Positions 7,402-17,146 of a DNA stretch of 64,000 nucleotides are shown here, in pieces. The number at the start of each line of letters is the position of its first letter. Positions within the stretch are counted from its first letter, which is position 1. A model generated the notes under the pieces. It was not told the DNA's origin, ran no database searches, and saw only the letters and a program-made list of their open reading frames with translations. The DNA is from Mucilaginibacter corticis (GTDB lineage: Bacteria; Bacteroidota; Bacteroidia; Sphingobacteriales; Sphingobacteriaceae). The stretch spans positions 806,001-870,000 of the forward strand of contig NZ_VLPK01000001.1 of NCBI RefSeq assembly GCF_007558865.1. The letters are read 5' to 3'. Made by a program: the position numbers and the translations under genes.

Positions 7402-8895
7402 TTACTTGCTACCGCCTATGCCCCACCAAACAGGTGTTGTAAGCGGCACCAGTGTAGGTGTGTTTTTATTTGTCGTATACTCTGATTCAGGGAAGATCAA
7501 TCTTTTTGGGAATGCCTTACCTACGGTAACGCCGTTAAGTGAATATACCCACTCGCCCGGAACATAATTAGCATTTGTAGTATATACCGCGCTGTTTTTA
7601 GGATACCCGGTACGCTGTTGATCAAAGAATGATTCCAACGCATGACAACCCTGGGCATTAGCCACCCATTTTTGCATAATAATAGCTCCTATCTTAGCAT
7701 CTGTGGTTCCTGCTGCAGGGAAAGCAACAGCGGATGTGGCTGCAAATGTTGCACCATCACTGGCCGAAAGTCCGTTGGCTGCGAAAGATGCAGACACACC
7801 GGCCACGTATTCAGCAGCTGCATTACCTGCCACACCATATCTTACAATTGCTTCTGCCTGTAAAAAGTGAGATTCGGCTGCCGAAATGAACCAAACAGGG
7901 TCAGTTGGGCTTTGGGCCGGGTTAGTAGCCTTAGCATAAGTAGCGTCGCTACCATTATAGTCACCCTGGTTAATTCCTACTACCGGGCTGGGACCAAACA
8001 GAGGAGTTATCCGTGGATCTTCGGTAGTAGTAAGATACAATAGAAAAGTTGTACTTGCCTTAATGTTAGTAGTAGTGTTTAATGACCTTTGGTTATACTC
8101 AAAAAAAGGATTATCCTTATTAGGTGTATTACTAAAAGTGCTGCTTGGTATACCTGCATCAACATTTAAAAACCCAAGGCCATTAGCGAATAATTTAGTT
8201 ACCCCTGCCTGTGCATCAGCCGGATAAGCGTTTACCATACGCAGATACAACTTCAACTCAAGGGTGTTAGCAAATTGAGCCCATTTGGTCATATCGCCAT
8301 TAAACAGAAAATCTGTAGCAGCGTCTGCTCCTGCAAGATTTACATTATAATTAGCAGCCAGTGCAGCATCAATTTCTTTTATTAAACCTAAATATACATC
8401 ATGGCCTTTATCAAAAACCGGTTGCGTAACAGTTGCACCTTGCAAAGCTTGTGTGTATGGCACTTGGTCATATAAATCAACCAACACTCCATAGGTGTAG
8501 GCTTTCATACAAGTGCTCATTAGCACATAATTGTTTAAGCCTTTAGCTTTTGCCTGGGTGATAGACAATTGATAATCTTCTAACGCTCCCTGAAACAACT
8601 CGTTCCAATTGGCATTCAAGTCATTTTGAGTTAGGTTATAAGAGTCAATATTTCTAAATTGGTTAGCAGTTGTATACTGTGTATAATACTGTGACCAAAA
8701 CCCTCCCAATATCTGCAATTCGCCTCCAATACGGCCGGCGCTTGAAGCTACGGCAGATGGAAATAACACCTGTGGCGTCGCCGCGCTTAAAGGCGGGTTA
8801 TTGGGGCTGGTATTTATATTCGTGATCTTCTTACATCCAAACGCAATAAACGTTAATGCAAGGATCGCTATCGTTTTTAAATTATTTTTTTTCAT
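7402..8895 (-). CDS. SusD/RagB-like nutrient-binding lipoprotein
   Basis: A 497-residue outer-membrane lipoprotein with lipobox AFGC (Cys21). It belongs to the SusD-like group 2 type (NINTSPNNP near the N-terminus, YDQVPYTQAL in the TPR-like helical core), which forms the lid over a SusC channel and captures ligand for import. It starts 13 nt after the SusC stop, as expected for a SusCD pair. No linked glycoside hydrolase, protease or sigma/anti-sigma pair tells the substrate; this subgroup is found with both glycan and peptide loci. Confidence 0.92.
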   Translation of the reverse strand: MKKNNLKTIAILALTFIAFGCKKITNINTSPNNPPLSAATPQVLFPSAVASSAGRIGGELQILGGFWSQYYTQYTTANQFRNIDSYNLTQNDLNANWNELFQGALEDYQLSITQAKAKGLNNYVLMSTCMKAYTYGVLVDLYDQVPYTQALQGATVTQPVFDKGHDVYLGLIKEIDAALAANYNVNLAGADAATDFLFNGDMTKWAQFANTLELKLYLRMVNAYPADAQAGVTKLFANGLGFLNVDAGIPSSTFSNTPNKDNPFFEYNQRSLNTTTNIKASTTFLLYLTTTEDPRITPLFGPSPVVGINQGDYNGSDATYAKATNPAQSPTDPVWFISAAESHFLQAEAIVRYGVAGNAAAEYVAGVSASFAANGLSASDGATFAATSAVAFPAAGTTDAKIGAIIMQKWVANAQGCHALESFFDQQRTGYPKNSAVYTTNANYVPGEWVYSLNGVTVGKAFPKRLIFPESEYTTNKNTPTLVPLTTPVWWGIGGSK

Positions 8896-8908
8896 GATGT
8901 TAATTCAA

Positions 8909-11900
8909 TTAAAATACAACATTTAATTTGGCGCCATAAAACCTCACTGAAGGGCCTGCAGCATCTTCGCCCATCTCGCCTCCAAGGCCGGTGCCGTAAA
9001 TACCCTGGGTACCAATGTTACCTACCATTTCCGGATCAACATATTTGTTTGAAGCAGGCAACCATGTGTAAAGGTTTCTGCCAAATACGGATACCTTTAC
9101 AGAAGAAGCACCGATATGACGGGCAACTGAAGCCGGTAGTTTATAACCTAATGTCGCCTCACGTAATTTAACGTAAGTTTTGGTAAGGATCAGGTTCTGA
9201 AAAGATGTTGCAGGGTTATCAGAAATGTTGTAGTATGAATAATAGTTGCTATGGGTTATAGGCGTTTGGTTTTCAACATAACCACCATTACCATCAGATT
9301 GTACTGAACCTGGAATAATGAAAGGATTACGATCATTATATTTAGTATCGGCAGCGGCGCCTATAAAGTTTAGCAGGTAAGCTGTATTTGAATACATTTT
9401 ACCGCCTTGTTGGTAATCAAGTGTAAAGCCAAAATCAAAGTCTTTAACTACTAAATTACTGCTAAGACCCATGTGGAATTGTGGTTGAATACTGCCAACA
9501 AGTGCCTGATCAGGATCCTGAACCGGTAAACCTTGTGTATTAACAACGGTGTGTCCGTTTTCTATCAAAGGCTGAGGTATTTCAAACTCGCCCAATGGAT
9601 GATTTTTTAGCGCGTAAAGATTTACACTGTAAATGTCATTTAAAAGTATTTTGCTTGCTCCGTCAGGTAAAGACAATACCTGGCTTCTGTCTTCGGCAAA
9701 CTGGTAGCTTAAGTTCCAGGTGATATCTTTAGTTTTAACCGGTGTTACACCAAGAGATACCTCGATACCCTTGTTTTGTGTTTTACCAAAGTTTATTACT
9801 TCGCTTGCATAACCGCTAGTAGCCGCAATTGGAACTGCCAATATCAGTTTATCACGTTTTCTGTTGTAGAATGTCGCATCTAACGTTACGCGATCATTCA
9901 GGAACCTGAACTCACCACCAATTTCTGTTTCGGTAATTTGCTCTGGTTGTAAAGCCGGATTATACAATGTATTGTTAACACTGTAACCAGCTACGCCATT
10001 AATAGGGAACAATAATGAACCGAAACCTAATGGAGAGTTAGTTGCTGATAAAGTGTTGCTGGTTTGGTATGGGCTTGTATCACTACCTGTACGACCGTAA
10101 GCAGCACGGATCTTAGCGAAAGTTATACCAGACTCAGGTGTTAAACCCAATGCTTGTGATAATACAAACGATACGTTTGCTGCAGGATAGAAATAACTGT
10201 TATTTCCAGAAGATAATGTTGAGGTAACATCATTACGAGCTGTAACAGTAGCATATAAATAATCTTTATAACCTACAGTTGCTGTACCGTAATAACCAAA
10301 TTGCCTGCGATGAGAATCAGTTTCTGTACTGGTTGCAGGCGCTAAGCTATTGTTGATCTGGTAAAAACCCGGTATTGCCAGGTTAGTAATATAAGTACTT
10401 AGTTGGCTATACCCCCTGTCATTGTAGGTGGCACCTACTATACCGTTTAATGAGAAATCAGAGCCGAATTTTTTATCAAAAAGGGCCTGTAATTTGGTAT
10501 CATATTCGAAGCTATTATACGCTTGCTCATAATCACTACCGGTATCGTTAGCCCTTATGGCGCTTTCTACGTTATTACCGGCGTTCCAGCTCCCTGCAGT
10601 TGGTATACTTACATTACTCCATCTTTTGTTATGTTCTGCAGTAACATCAGCACCTTGCTGGAAATTAAGTTTCACCCAATCAGTAAGTTTATAAGTGACA
10701 TTTAACTGACCAAATGTGTGGTTATTAGTGTAACGAGAGCCGTTTTCTGCCAAATCATAATAAGGATTTTCTGCATACGGCGTAAAATAATTATCTGTAT
10801 TAAAGAACACATTATTGTAATCCCTTAAATCTTTGATCGGAATATCAGAAGGGATCTGTAATAATGATCCGTAAAAACCATTACCTTGTGTTGTATTGTT
10901 ACCACCACCAGATACCGGAACAGAGCCTGTTCTGGCCGAATAGTTTAAAGTACCGGAGATCTCAAGATTTTTATATGTGGTTGATGCACCAACTGAAAAA
11001 CTGTTCTTTTTAAAGATGTCATACGGACCTGGTAAAATACCATTACTATAAACATTGGTATAGCTAAAATTGTATTTTGTAGTTTCGCTACCACCACTGA
11101 TCCTAACGTTGTTATCCATTTCAAGACCAGTGTCATAAGTATTTTGCACATTATCCTTAATAAAAGAAAATGGTTTTATCAACTGCATGTTACCAAGTGT
11201 AGCACCTGTTGCGCCCCATGGCCTTAATACGCCATCATATTTAGGACCCCAGTCGCCGTTTTCACTTAATATGAAAACGCCACCCCAGCCTTGACCAAAT
11301 TCGTCCTGCGGAGTGTAAGTAACTGATGCCTGCGTCGCTGTAGTAGTTGAGTTAAATTCAACTACTGGTTTACCGGCCTTACCTTTTTTGGTAGTGATCA
11401 AAATAACACCGTTTGAACCACGATTACCATAAAGCGCAGTAGCTTCCGCACCTTTCAAGATACTGATGTTATCAACGTTGTTGTTGTCAACGTCATTGGC
11501 GTTGTTACCAAAATCATAATAAGCATTCTGGCTTGGTGTAGAGTTATCCAAAGGCACACCATCAATAACATACAAAGGCTGGTTATCACCATTGATCGAA
11601 CCGTAACCCCTGATAATTACTTTGGTAGTAGCACCAGGAGTTGAACCTGTTTGAGATATGTTAACACCGGCAACCTTACCCTGGATACCACTTAAAAGGT
11701 CAATTGGCGATGACCGGGTCATCGTTTCGCCTTTTACAGTAGTTTGTGAATAACCCAATTGTTTTTTTGACTGGCTAATACCCAATGATGTTACAACAAC
11801 TTCGTTTAGCTGTTTGGTATCAGTTGATAGCGCTACGTTAATAACATTGCTACCTTTTAAAGTAACCTCTTGTGTTAAATAAGAAATGAAGGAAAATACA

Positions 11901-12115
11901 AGTGTTGAGCCTGCCGGCGCATCTATCGAGTATTTACCATTAGCATCTGTCGGAACCACGCCAACACTTGATCCTTTGATTTTTACTGTAACTCCCGGAA
12001 TGGGTAGGCCATCATCTTTGGCCGTAACCGTCCCAGTAACAGTACGGTTTTGTGCAAATACTTGTGTTATACATAACACCAGAAAACACAAACTTACTAG
12101 TAGAAGTTTTTTCAT
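8909..12115 (-). CDS. SusC/RagA-type TonB-linked outer membrane transporter
   Basis: A 1068-residue TonB-dependent transporter. There is a Sec signal (residues 1-21), a carboxypeptidase-regulatory-like domain (about 25-110: GTVTAKDDGLPIPGVTVKI), a TonB-box-like LNEVVVTSLGI, a plug domain with the SusC hallmark LYVIDGVPLD and KGAEATALYGNRGSNGVI, then a beta-barrel ending in aromatic-Phe (GAKLNVVF). It imports a polymer-derived ligand captured by the SusD-like partner. It lacks an N-terminal STN domain, so direct anti-sigma signalling is not expected. It is the first gene of the four-gene operon; the region before it is AT-rich with no exact TAnnTTTG box. Confidence 0.96.
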   Translation of the reverse strand: MKKLLLVSLCFLVLCITQVFAQNRTVTGTVTAKDDGLPIPGVTVKIKGSSVGVVPTDANGKYSIDAPAGSTLVFSFISYLTQEVTLKGSNVINVALSTDTKQLNEVVVTSLGISQSKKQLGYSQTTVKGETMTRSSPIDLLSGIQGKVAGVNISQTGSTPGATTKVIIRGYGSINGDNQPLYVIDGVPLDNSTPSQNAYYDFGNNANDVDNNNVDNISILKGAEATALYGNRGSNGVILITTKKGKAGKPVVEFNSTTTATQASVTYTPQDEFGQGWGGVFILSENGDWGPKYDGVLRPWGATGATLGNMQLIKPFSFIKDNVQNTYDTGLEMDNNVRISGGSETTKYNFSYTNVYSNGILPGPYDIFKKNSFSVGASTTYKNLEISGTLNYSARTGSVPVSGGGNNTTQGNGFYGSLLQIPSDIPIKDLRDYNNVFFNTDNYFTPYAENPYYDLAENGSRYTNNHTFGQLNVTYKLTDWVKLNFQQGADVTAEHNKRWSNVSIPTAGSWNAGNNVESAIRANDTGSDYEQAYNSFEYDTKLQALFDKKFGSDFSLNGIVGATYNDRGYSQLSTYITNLAIPGFYQINNSLAPATSTETDSHRRQFGYYGTATVGYKDYLYATVTARNDVTSTLSSGNNSYFYPAANVSFVLSQALGLTPESGITFAKIRAAYGRTGSDTSPYQTSNTLSATNSPLGFGSLLFPINGVAGYSVNNTLYNPALQPEQITETEIGGEFRFLNDRVTLDATFYNRKRDKLILAVPIAATSGYASEVINFGKTQNKGIEVSLGVTPVKTKDITWNLSYQFAEDRSQVLSLPDGASKILLNDIYSVNLYALKNHPLGEFEIPQPLIENGHTVVNTQGLPVQDPDQALVGSIQPQFHMGLSSNLVVKDFDFGFTLDYQQGGKMYSNTAYLLNFIGAAADTKYNDRNPFIIPGSVQSDGNGGYVENQTPITHSNYYSYYNISDNPATSFQNLILTKTYVKLREATLGYKLPASVARHIGASSVKVSVFGRNLYTWLPASNKYVDPEMVGNIGTQGIYGTGLGGEMGEDAAGPSVRFYGAKLNVVF

Positions 12116-12262
12116 GTTTTGTTAATAATAAGATCAGTTAATAGTTAATTAATTATAAAAGTACTGTTCAATTGTCAAACTCACAAATAAAATTAACTAA
12201 AAACAAAAATATTTTTTCTGAAAAATGGGTTTTATTCTCAATTTTAATTTTTTTTAGTACTA

Positions 12263-12278
12263 TGTATTGCATAATACA
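12263..12278. promoter_or_regulatory. Candidate PadR operator palindrome
   Basis: TGTATT (12263-12268) and AATACA (12273-12278) are perfect inverted arms around GCAT. The site lies just before the promoter box of the padR gene. PadR proteins bind TGT/ACA-type palindromes and usually repress themselves, so autoregulation is likely (inference). Confidence 0.55.
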
Positions 12279-12290
12279 ATTTTAAACATA

Positions 12291-12298
12291 TATCTTTG
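12291..12298 (+). promoter_or_regulatory. Promoter -7 box of the padR-pspC operon
   Basis: TATCTTTG matches TAnnTTTG exactly. It ends 4 nt before the proposed ATG, which implies a leaderless or nearly leaderless mRNA, or use of the later in-frame ATG at 12330. Confidence 0.5.
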
Positions 12299-12302
12299 TT
12301 TT

Positions 12303-12635
12303 ATGATCGCAGAAAACACTCAAACACAAATGCGTAAGGGTATATTAGAGTACTGTATACTATCCATCATCGCCCGCGATGAAACCTACGCGTCTGATAT
12401 AATTGCCGAGCTAAAAAAGGCGCAACTGCTTGTAGTTGAGGGCACATTGTATCCCCTATTAACCCGTTTAAAAAACAATGGGTTGTTAACTTATAACTGG
12501 GTTGAATCAACTTCAGGCCCGCCACGCAAGTATTATGCGCTGTCTGACGAGGGCCGAAAAATGCTAGAGCAACTGGATAAAACCTGGCATGAACTGGCGT
12601 TTGCCGTGCAAACAGCTACCGGAAAAAAGAAATAA
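12303..12635 (+). CDS. PadR family transcriptional regulator
   Basis: A 110-residue winged-helix regulator. The core MRKGILEYCILSIIA is the PadR family opening; VVEGTLYPLLTRLKNNGLL is the recognition helix and wing, and STSGPPRKYYALSDEGRKML completes the fold. It most likely represses its own operon through the palindrome at 12263-12278. It is followed after 25 nt by a PspC-domain gene, a pairing common in Bacteroidota. The ATG at 12303 keeps the short N-terminal arm seen in relatives; an in-frame start at 12267 falls inside the operator. The inducer is unknown. Confidence 0.92.
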   Translation: MIAENTQTQMRKGILEYCILSIIARDETYASDIIAELKKAQLLVVEGTLYPLLTRLKNNGLLTYNWVESTSGPPRKYYALSDEGRKMLEQLDKTWHELAFAVQTATGKKK

Positions 12636-12660
12636 TACCCAACCTCAAAAAAATCACATC

Positions 12661-14304
12661 ATGAACAAAACTATCATCATAAATATAAACGGCACCGTCT
12701 TTCACATAGAAGAAGATGCTTACGAAGTGCTAAAAAATTACATGACGGATGTAAAACGTCATTTCCTTAACTCGGCCGACAGCCATGAGATCACAACCGA
12801 TATTGAAAACCGCATTGCCGAAATGTTTACTGAAACATTGATCAGCGAAAACAAACAGGTTATTGTTGAGGCGGATGTAAAAAAAGTTGTTGAACAAATG
12901 GGCACCGTCGAGGATTTTGAAAATGCCGAAAATGGCGACGACCATACATCCGCCAACAGTAAATACAACTATTCAAACACAGGCACCCGCACGCTCTTCC
13001 GCGATCCGGACGACCACCTGTTAGGCGGTGTTTGTTCAGGCCTTGCCAATTACTTCGACATACAGCCCATATGGGTGCGGTTATTATTTGCAGTAGCTGT
13101 AGCATTTTTCGGGGGTGGTATATTTCTATACATTATATTATGGATAGTAATACCCAAGGCCGTTACGCGGGCAGACCGTATGGCCATGAAAGGTGAGAAG
13201 CTAAACCTGCAGGGTTTTAAAAATAACTTAGAAGAAGAATTGAGCGCGGTACGCGGCCATCTATCTGATCTGCATAACGAAGCAAGGCCTATGATCTATA
13301 AATTCAGGGACTTTGTAGGCGAACTGTTTCACCACCTCGGCGAGTTTTTCAGAGGCGCCGGCCGGATCTTAATTAAGGTTATTGGCGTTGTTATATTATT
13401 GGCCTGTTTAGCCGCCTCAATAGGGTTAATAGTATGCCTGGCAATGGTAACTATTTGGGGCGATACACATACCCATATGTTTCCTTTCGGTATAACAACC
13501 AGCCAATATGCAAACAGGATCTTTGTAGCCGGCTTTGTTGTGGCGTTTATACCGGTTCTGGCGCTTTTTATATTAATTACTAAAGCCATATTTAACGCAC
13601 GCTCTGTAGACAGGTCTGTTGGCTCTGTGATATTTATTATCTGGTTATTTGCAGTAGGGGTAGTTACCTATTACGGAACAAGGGTAGCGGCAGGCTTCAG
13701 GTCGTCGGCCAGTTTTGACCAAACCATCAGTTTAGTAACCCCATCAAAAAACACCTATTATTTAAAATTGAATGATGTAAAATATTTCAGTCATGATGAC
13801 AGTGTGCGCCTGAATATGAAATCGAATTTTAAAGGCATGGTTGTTACCAATGATATTGATTATGGCGATTACGAACACAATAGTGTTTCTGTACGCATAG
13901 AAAAAAGTGACGTTAGCCAGCCTGTATTGGTTGAAACCTTTCGTGCAAAAGGCAACGAGTACGAAGATGCTTTGTTGAATGCCCGTAATACCAAATATAT
14001 ATTTTCACAGCAAGATTCGGTTTTAAAGTTTGACCACTACCTGCAACGTCAGCCGGGCGCCTTTTGGCATGATGAGGAAATAGAGGTTACCTTAAAAGTA
14101 CCAATGAACGCAGTTATAGTGATCGATGATAATATGGCTGATTTTCTACGGGATGGTATTGACATCCATCAGTGTAAAGACAAAAACAAACAACCAGATG
14201 CATCGTCAGCGTCATTTATCATGACGGCCAATGGCCTGGAGTGTAAAGTGGATACTCTTGTGACATCAAAACCCGATACCACAAAAGCTTTAAAAGTAAA
14301 ATAG
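12661..14304 (+). CDS. PspC-domain membrane protein
   Basis: A 547-residue protein. Residues 1-105 are a conserved cytosolic region rich in acidic residues (NGTVFHIEEDAYEVL). Residues of about 110-170 form a PspC domain (LLGGVCSGLANYFDI, then a hydrophobic helix). Further transmembrane helices lie at about 235-275, 285-310 and 315-340. The C-terminal 200 residues form a beta-rich segment probably outside the cytoplasm. PspC domains sense or stabilise the inner membrane under envelope stress. Together with padR it looks like a two-gene envelope-stress unit, with PadR controlling both. The ATG at 12661 gives the typical N-terminus; a start inside padR is unlikely. Confidence 0.85.
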   Translation: MNKTIIININGTVFHIEEDAYEVLKNYMTDVKRHFLNSADSHEITTDIENRIAEMFTETLISENKQVIVEADVKKVVEQMGTVEDFENAENGDDHTSANSKYNYSNTGTRTLFRDPDDHLLGGVCSGLANYFDIQPIWVRLLFAVAVAFFGGGIFLYIILWIVIPKAVTRADRMAMKGEKLNLQGFKNNLEEELSAVRGHLSDLHNEARPMIYKFRDFVGELFHHLGEFFRGAGRILIKVIGVVILLACLAASIGLIVCLAMVTIWGDTHTHMFPFGITTSQYANRIFVAGFVVAFIPVLALFILITKAIFNARSVDRSVGSVIFIIWLFAVGVVTYYGTRVAAGFRSSASFDQTISLVTPSKNTYYLKLNDVKYFSHDDSVRLNMKSNFKGMVVTNDIDYGDYEHNSVSVRIEKSDVSQPVLVETFRAKGNEYEDALLNARNTKYIFSQQDSVLKFDHYLQRQPGAFWHDEEIEVTLKVPMNAVIVIDDNMADFLRDGIDIHQCKDKNKQPDASSASFIMTANGLECKVDTLVTSKPDTTKALKVK

Positions 14305-14677
14305 TAAAGGCGTTTGCTATATATAAGGTATATAAGTCTGCCGTTATGCGGTGGGCTTATATTAGCCTTATGTATTTATATACTTGCCGCTAAACACCCC
14401 AAAATCAATACCGCCACTACAGAAAAAGAAATGGCTAACAACCCTGCGCCAAACGCTTTTTCAATTTTAGATGATGTAACGGCAACCTTTATCCCTTCGC
14501 TAAAAAATGCTATACCGTGTAACCTTTACCGGGTTTGTGGCATCTTAATACCAATAGCTTAATAATACTGATCGCTTAATTTTCTTTGACCGTGGTATAG
14601 TTTGTTTTACCGACTATTCGCCCCCGTTCCCCGATTTGTATGGCGAACGGTTTTAATAACGCACCTACTTTTATCGT
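14305..14677 (+). other. Intergenic region after the PspC gene
   Basis: A 373-bp gap. It holds one open frame of 82 codons (14314-14562) that begins with TTG and contains one hydrophobic stretch (LCGGLILALCIYILAA); I do not regard it as a supported gene. No exact TAnnTTTG box, hairpin terminator or repeat was found. A near match, TATAGTTTG, lies at about 14595-14603 before the next gene. Confidence 0.35.
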
Positions 14678-17113
14678 ATGAAAACAATCTTTACCAAAAT
14701 ATATTACACCGCCTCGCTGCTGTTTATTGGCTTAAGCAGCACATTTGCACAAAGCCAGGCCACCATTAATGGCAAGCTATTGAATGAACAGGGAGCCATT
14801 GTTGACTACGCTTCTGTAAGCTTATTAAAAGCTAAAGACTCGACCATAGTAAAAGGCACCTTAACTAACGACAATGGAGCCTATGTGTTCGATAATATTA
14901 AACCCGGCAGCTACATTATTAAAGCAACTAACGTTGGTTATGCAACTACAACAAGTGCTGTATTTTCTGTAAGTGGCGATAAGAACAGTTTTTCTGTACC
15001 CGACCTAAAAATGCAGATCAGCAGCAAAACACTCAACACGGTTACCATTACATCAACCAGGCCGTTAATTGAACGCAAGATTGACCGCACGGTAATGAAT
15101 GTTGAAAACAGCCCGCTCGCTGCCGGAAACACAGCCATGGAGATTCTGGAACGTGCTCCTGGAGTTACCATTGATAAAGACGACAATATCAGTCTTAAAG
15201 GCAAACAGGGGGTAACGGTTATGATCAATGATAAGTTAACTTATCTATCTGCCCAACAATTAGCGACCCTTTTACGGTCGACAGACGGCAGCACCATACA
15301 GTCTATCGAAGTAATCACTAACCCTTCAGCTAAATATGACGCGGCAGGCAATTCAGGTATCATCAACATCAAACTAAAAAAGAATAAACAAAGCGGCACC
15401 AACGGCAGTATCACCGCCGGTGTGGGCCGCAGTAAAGGTACAAGGGATAACATGAGCCTTAACCTGAACCATAAAGAAGGCAACCTTAACGTATTCGGTA
15501 GTTTTAGCCATGGCGACAACCCCAGCTATCGTGTGATGGACCTGCTACGTAAAATTACCCAGGGCGACACAACTACTTATTTTACCCAGGCCACCCAAAT
15601 GCCGCAGACTTATCATTATACTAATTTCAATGTCGGCGCCGATCTGGATATGACCAGCAAAAACACCCTTGGTATAGTAATAAATGGCAATACCAATAAG
15701 GAATTTGACCGAAATTATAATCAAACCAGGATCGGCTTGTTTCCGGGCGCCGTTGATTCGTCGCTGAATACCAACTCAAACATCGACCAAACTTTTAGAA
15801 ACTTTGCTGTTAACCTTAACGACCGTTTAAAGCTTGATACCTCAGGCCAAACCATCAGTGTCGACCTGGATTACTCCAAGTTCAATAATAATAGCAAAGC
15901 CAATTATGTGACCAACTATTTTTTACCAAACGGGGATATGCAGCACGACCCGGAGTTGCTGCGTAACGAAACACCTTCTGATATCGAGATCCACTCGTTT
16001 AAAGCTGATTATGCCAAGCCCTTATCTAAAACTATAAAACTGGAAGCCGGTGTAAAATTCAGCAGTGTTAAAACGGATAATGATCTGAGGGCCGAGAAAG
16101 CAATTAACGGCGTATACGTTAATGATACTACCCGCTCCAACCGTTTTATTTATACCGAAAAGATTGATGCAGGTTATTTAAACCTGAATAAAGAATATAA
16201 AACAGGCTCTGTACAAGTAGGCCTACGGGCCGAGTACACCCAATCAAACGGGAACCTGGTTGGCAGCACACCGGTTGATCGCAGCTATCTTAATTTCTTC
16301 CCAAGCTTGTTTGTTAACCAAACTTTGAGCAAAACAAGCGAGCTTAACTTTTCATACAGCCGCCGGATAGACAGGCCCAGCTATGGCGAGCTAAACCCAT
16401 TTGTATATTACTTGGATCCGTATACTTTTAACAAGGGTAACGCTTTTTTAAAACCTCAATACACTAATAATTTTGAGTTAGGTTACGTCTACAACAAAAC
16501 TATAGATATTTCCTTTGGATACAGCCGTACTTCTGACGCCATAACCGAGATTATTTTAACACAAGGTGATAAAAGCTTTCAGACTAACCTGAACCTGGCT
16601 ACACAAACTAATTATAACCTAAACATCTACACACCATATACCATTACCAACTGGTGGACAGGCAACGTCAACTTTAATGGCTTTTACATGGGCTTTAAAT
16701 CAAGCGATGTAAATGGCGGCAATATCAACAATGGGCGTAAAGCATTTGTATTGAAATCAACCCAAAACCTTTTGTTTGCAGGCTTTAAAGGTGAGGTAAG
16801 CGGCAATTACCGTTCTGCGTTAACCTATGGCATTTATGATATCCATGCCAGGTATAATGTAGATGCCGCGATTAGCCGTTCATTTACAAACAACAAATTC
16901 AATGTCAAATTTGGTGTGGACGATGTGTTCAACCTGTTACGTAACAATATAGACAGCCACGAATTAGGCAATGATTTTAGCATCAGGCAAAAAAGAGACA
17001 CCCGACTGTATAAATTAAATATAACCTACAACTTTGGCAGTGCCCAGATCAAAAAACGCGAACACCGTGCCGGTGCCGAAGATGAAAATAACAGGGTTGG
17101 CGGAGGTAATTAA
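14678..17113 (+). CDS. Outer membrane beta-barrel protein of TonB-receptor type
   Basis: An 811-residue outer-membrane protein with a Sec signal (residues 1-24), a carboxypeptidase-regulatory-like domain (about 29-115: INGKLLNEQGAIVDYASVSLL), a plug-like domain with MEILERAPGVTIDKDDNISL and the GVTVMIND block, and a large C-terminal beta-barrel. This is the architecture of the Bacteroidota OMP_b-brl_3 family, relatives of TonB-dependent receptors found without a SusD partner. The ligand is unknown; a siderophore, peptide or other small ligand is possible. It is encoded alone. A C-rich hairpin repeat begins right at the stop codon. Confidence 0.88.
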   Translation: MKTIFTKIYYTASLLFIGLSSTFAQSQATINGKLLNEQGAIVDYASVSLLKAKDSTIVKGTLTNDNGAYVFDNIKPGSYIIKATNVGYATTTSAVFSVSGDKNSFSVPDLKMQISSKTLNTVTITSTRPLIERKIDRTVMNVENSPLAAGNTAMEILERAPGVTIDKDDNISLKGKQGVTVMINDKLTYLSAQQLATLLRSTDGSTIQSIEVITNPSAKYDAAGNSGIINIKLKKNKQSGTNGSITAGVGRSKGTRDNMSLNLNHKEGNLNVFGSFSHGDNPSYRVMDLLRKITQGDTTTYFTQATQMPQTYHYTNFNVGADLDMTSKNTLGIVINGNTNKEFDRNYNQTRIGLFPGAVDSSLNTNSNIDQTFRNFAVNLNDRLKLDTSGQTISVDLDYSKFNNNSKANYVTNYFLPNGDMQHDPELLRNETPSDIEIHSFKADYAKPLSKTIKLEAGVKFSSVKTDNDLRAEKAINGVYVNDTTRSNRFIYTEKIDAGYLNLNKEYKTGSVQVGLRAEYTQSNGNLVGSTPVDRSYLNFFPSLFVNQTLSKTSELNFSYSRRIDRPSYGELNPFVYYLDPYTFNKGNAFLKPQYTNNFELGYVYNKTIDISFGYSRTSDAITEIILTQGDKSFQTNLNLATQTNYNLNIYTPYTITNWWTGNVNFNGFYMGFKSSDVNGGNINNGRKAFVLKSTQNLLFAGFKGEVSGNYRSALTYGIYDIHARYNVDAAISRSFTNNKFNVKFGVDDVFNLLRNNIDSHELGNDFSIRQKRDTRLYKLNITYNFGSAQIKKREHRAGAEDENNRVGGGN

Positions 17114-17146
17114 CCCTCGCCCCCCAGCCCCCTAAAGGGGGAGTTG
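17112..17146. repeat. C-rich hairpin repeat, left copy
   Basis: CCCCC-TAAA-GGGGG (17128-17141) preceded by ACCCTCGCCCCCCAG. The same unit occurs inverted at 17476-17499, and a variant occurs at 52477-52507. It may also act as a transcription terminator hairpin for the upstream gene. Confidence 0.7.

Noticed and set aside
14314..14562. Open frame of 82 codons after the PspC gene with one hydrophobic stretch
   Set aside because: Starts with TTG, shows no family resemblance, and ends without a clear C-terminal pattern; likely chance in an AT-rich gap.
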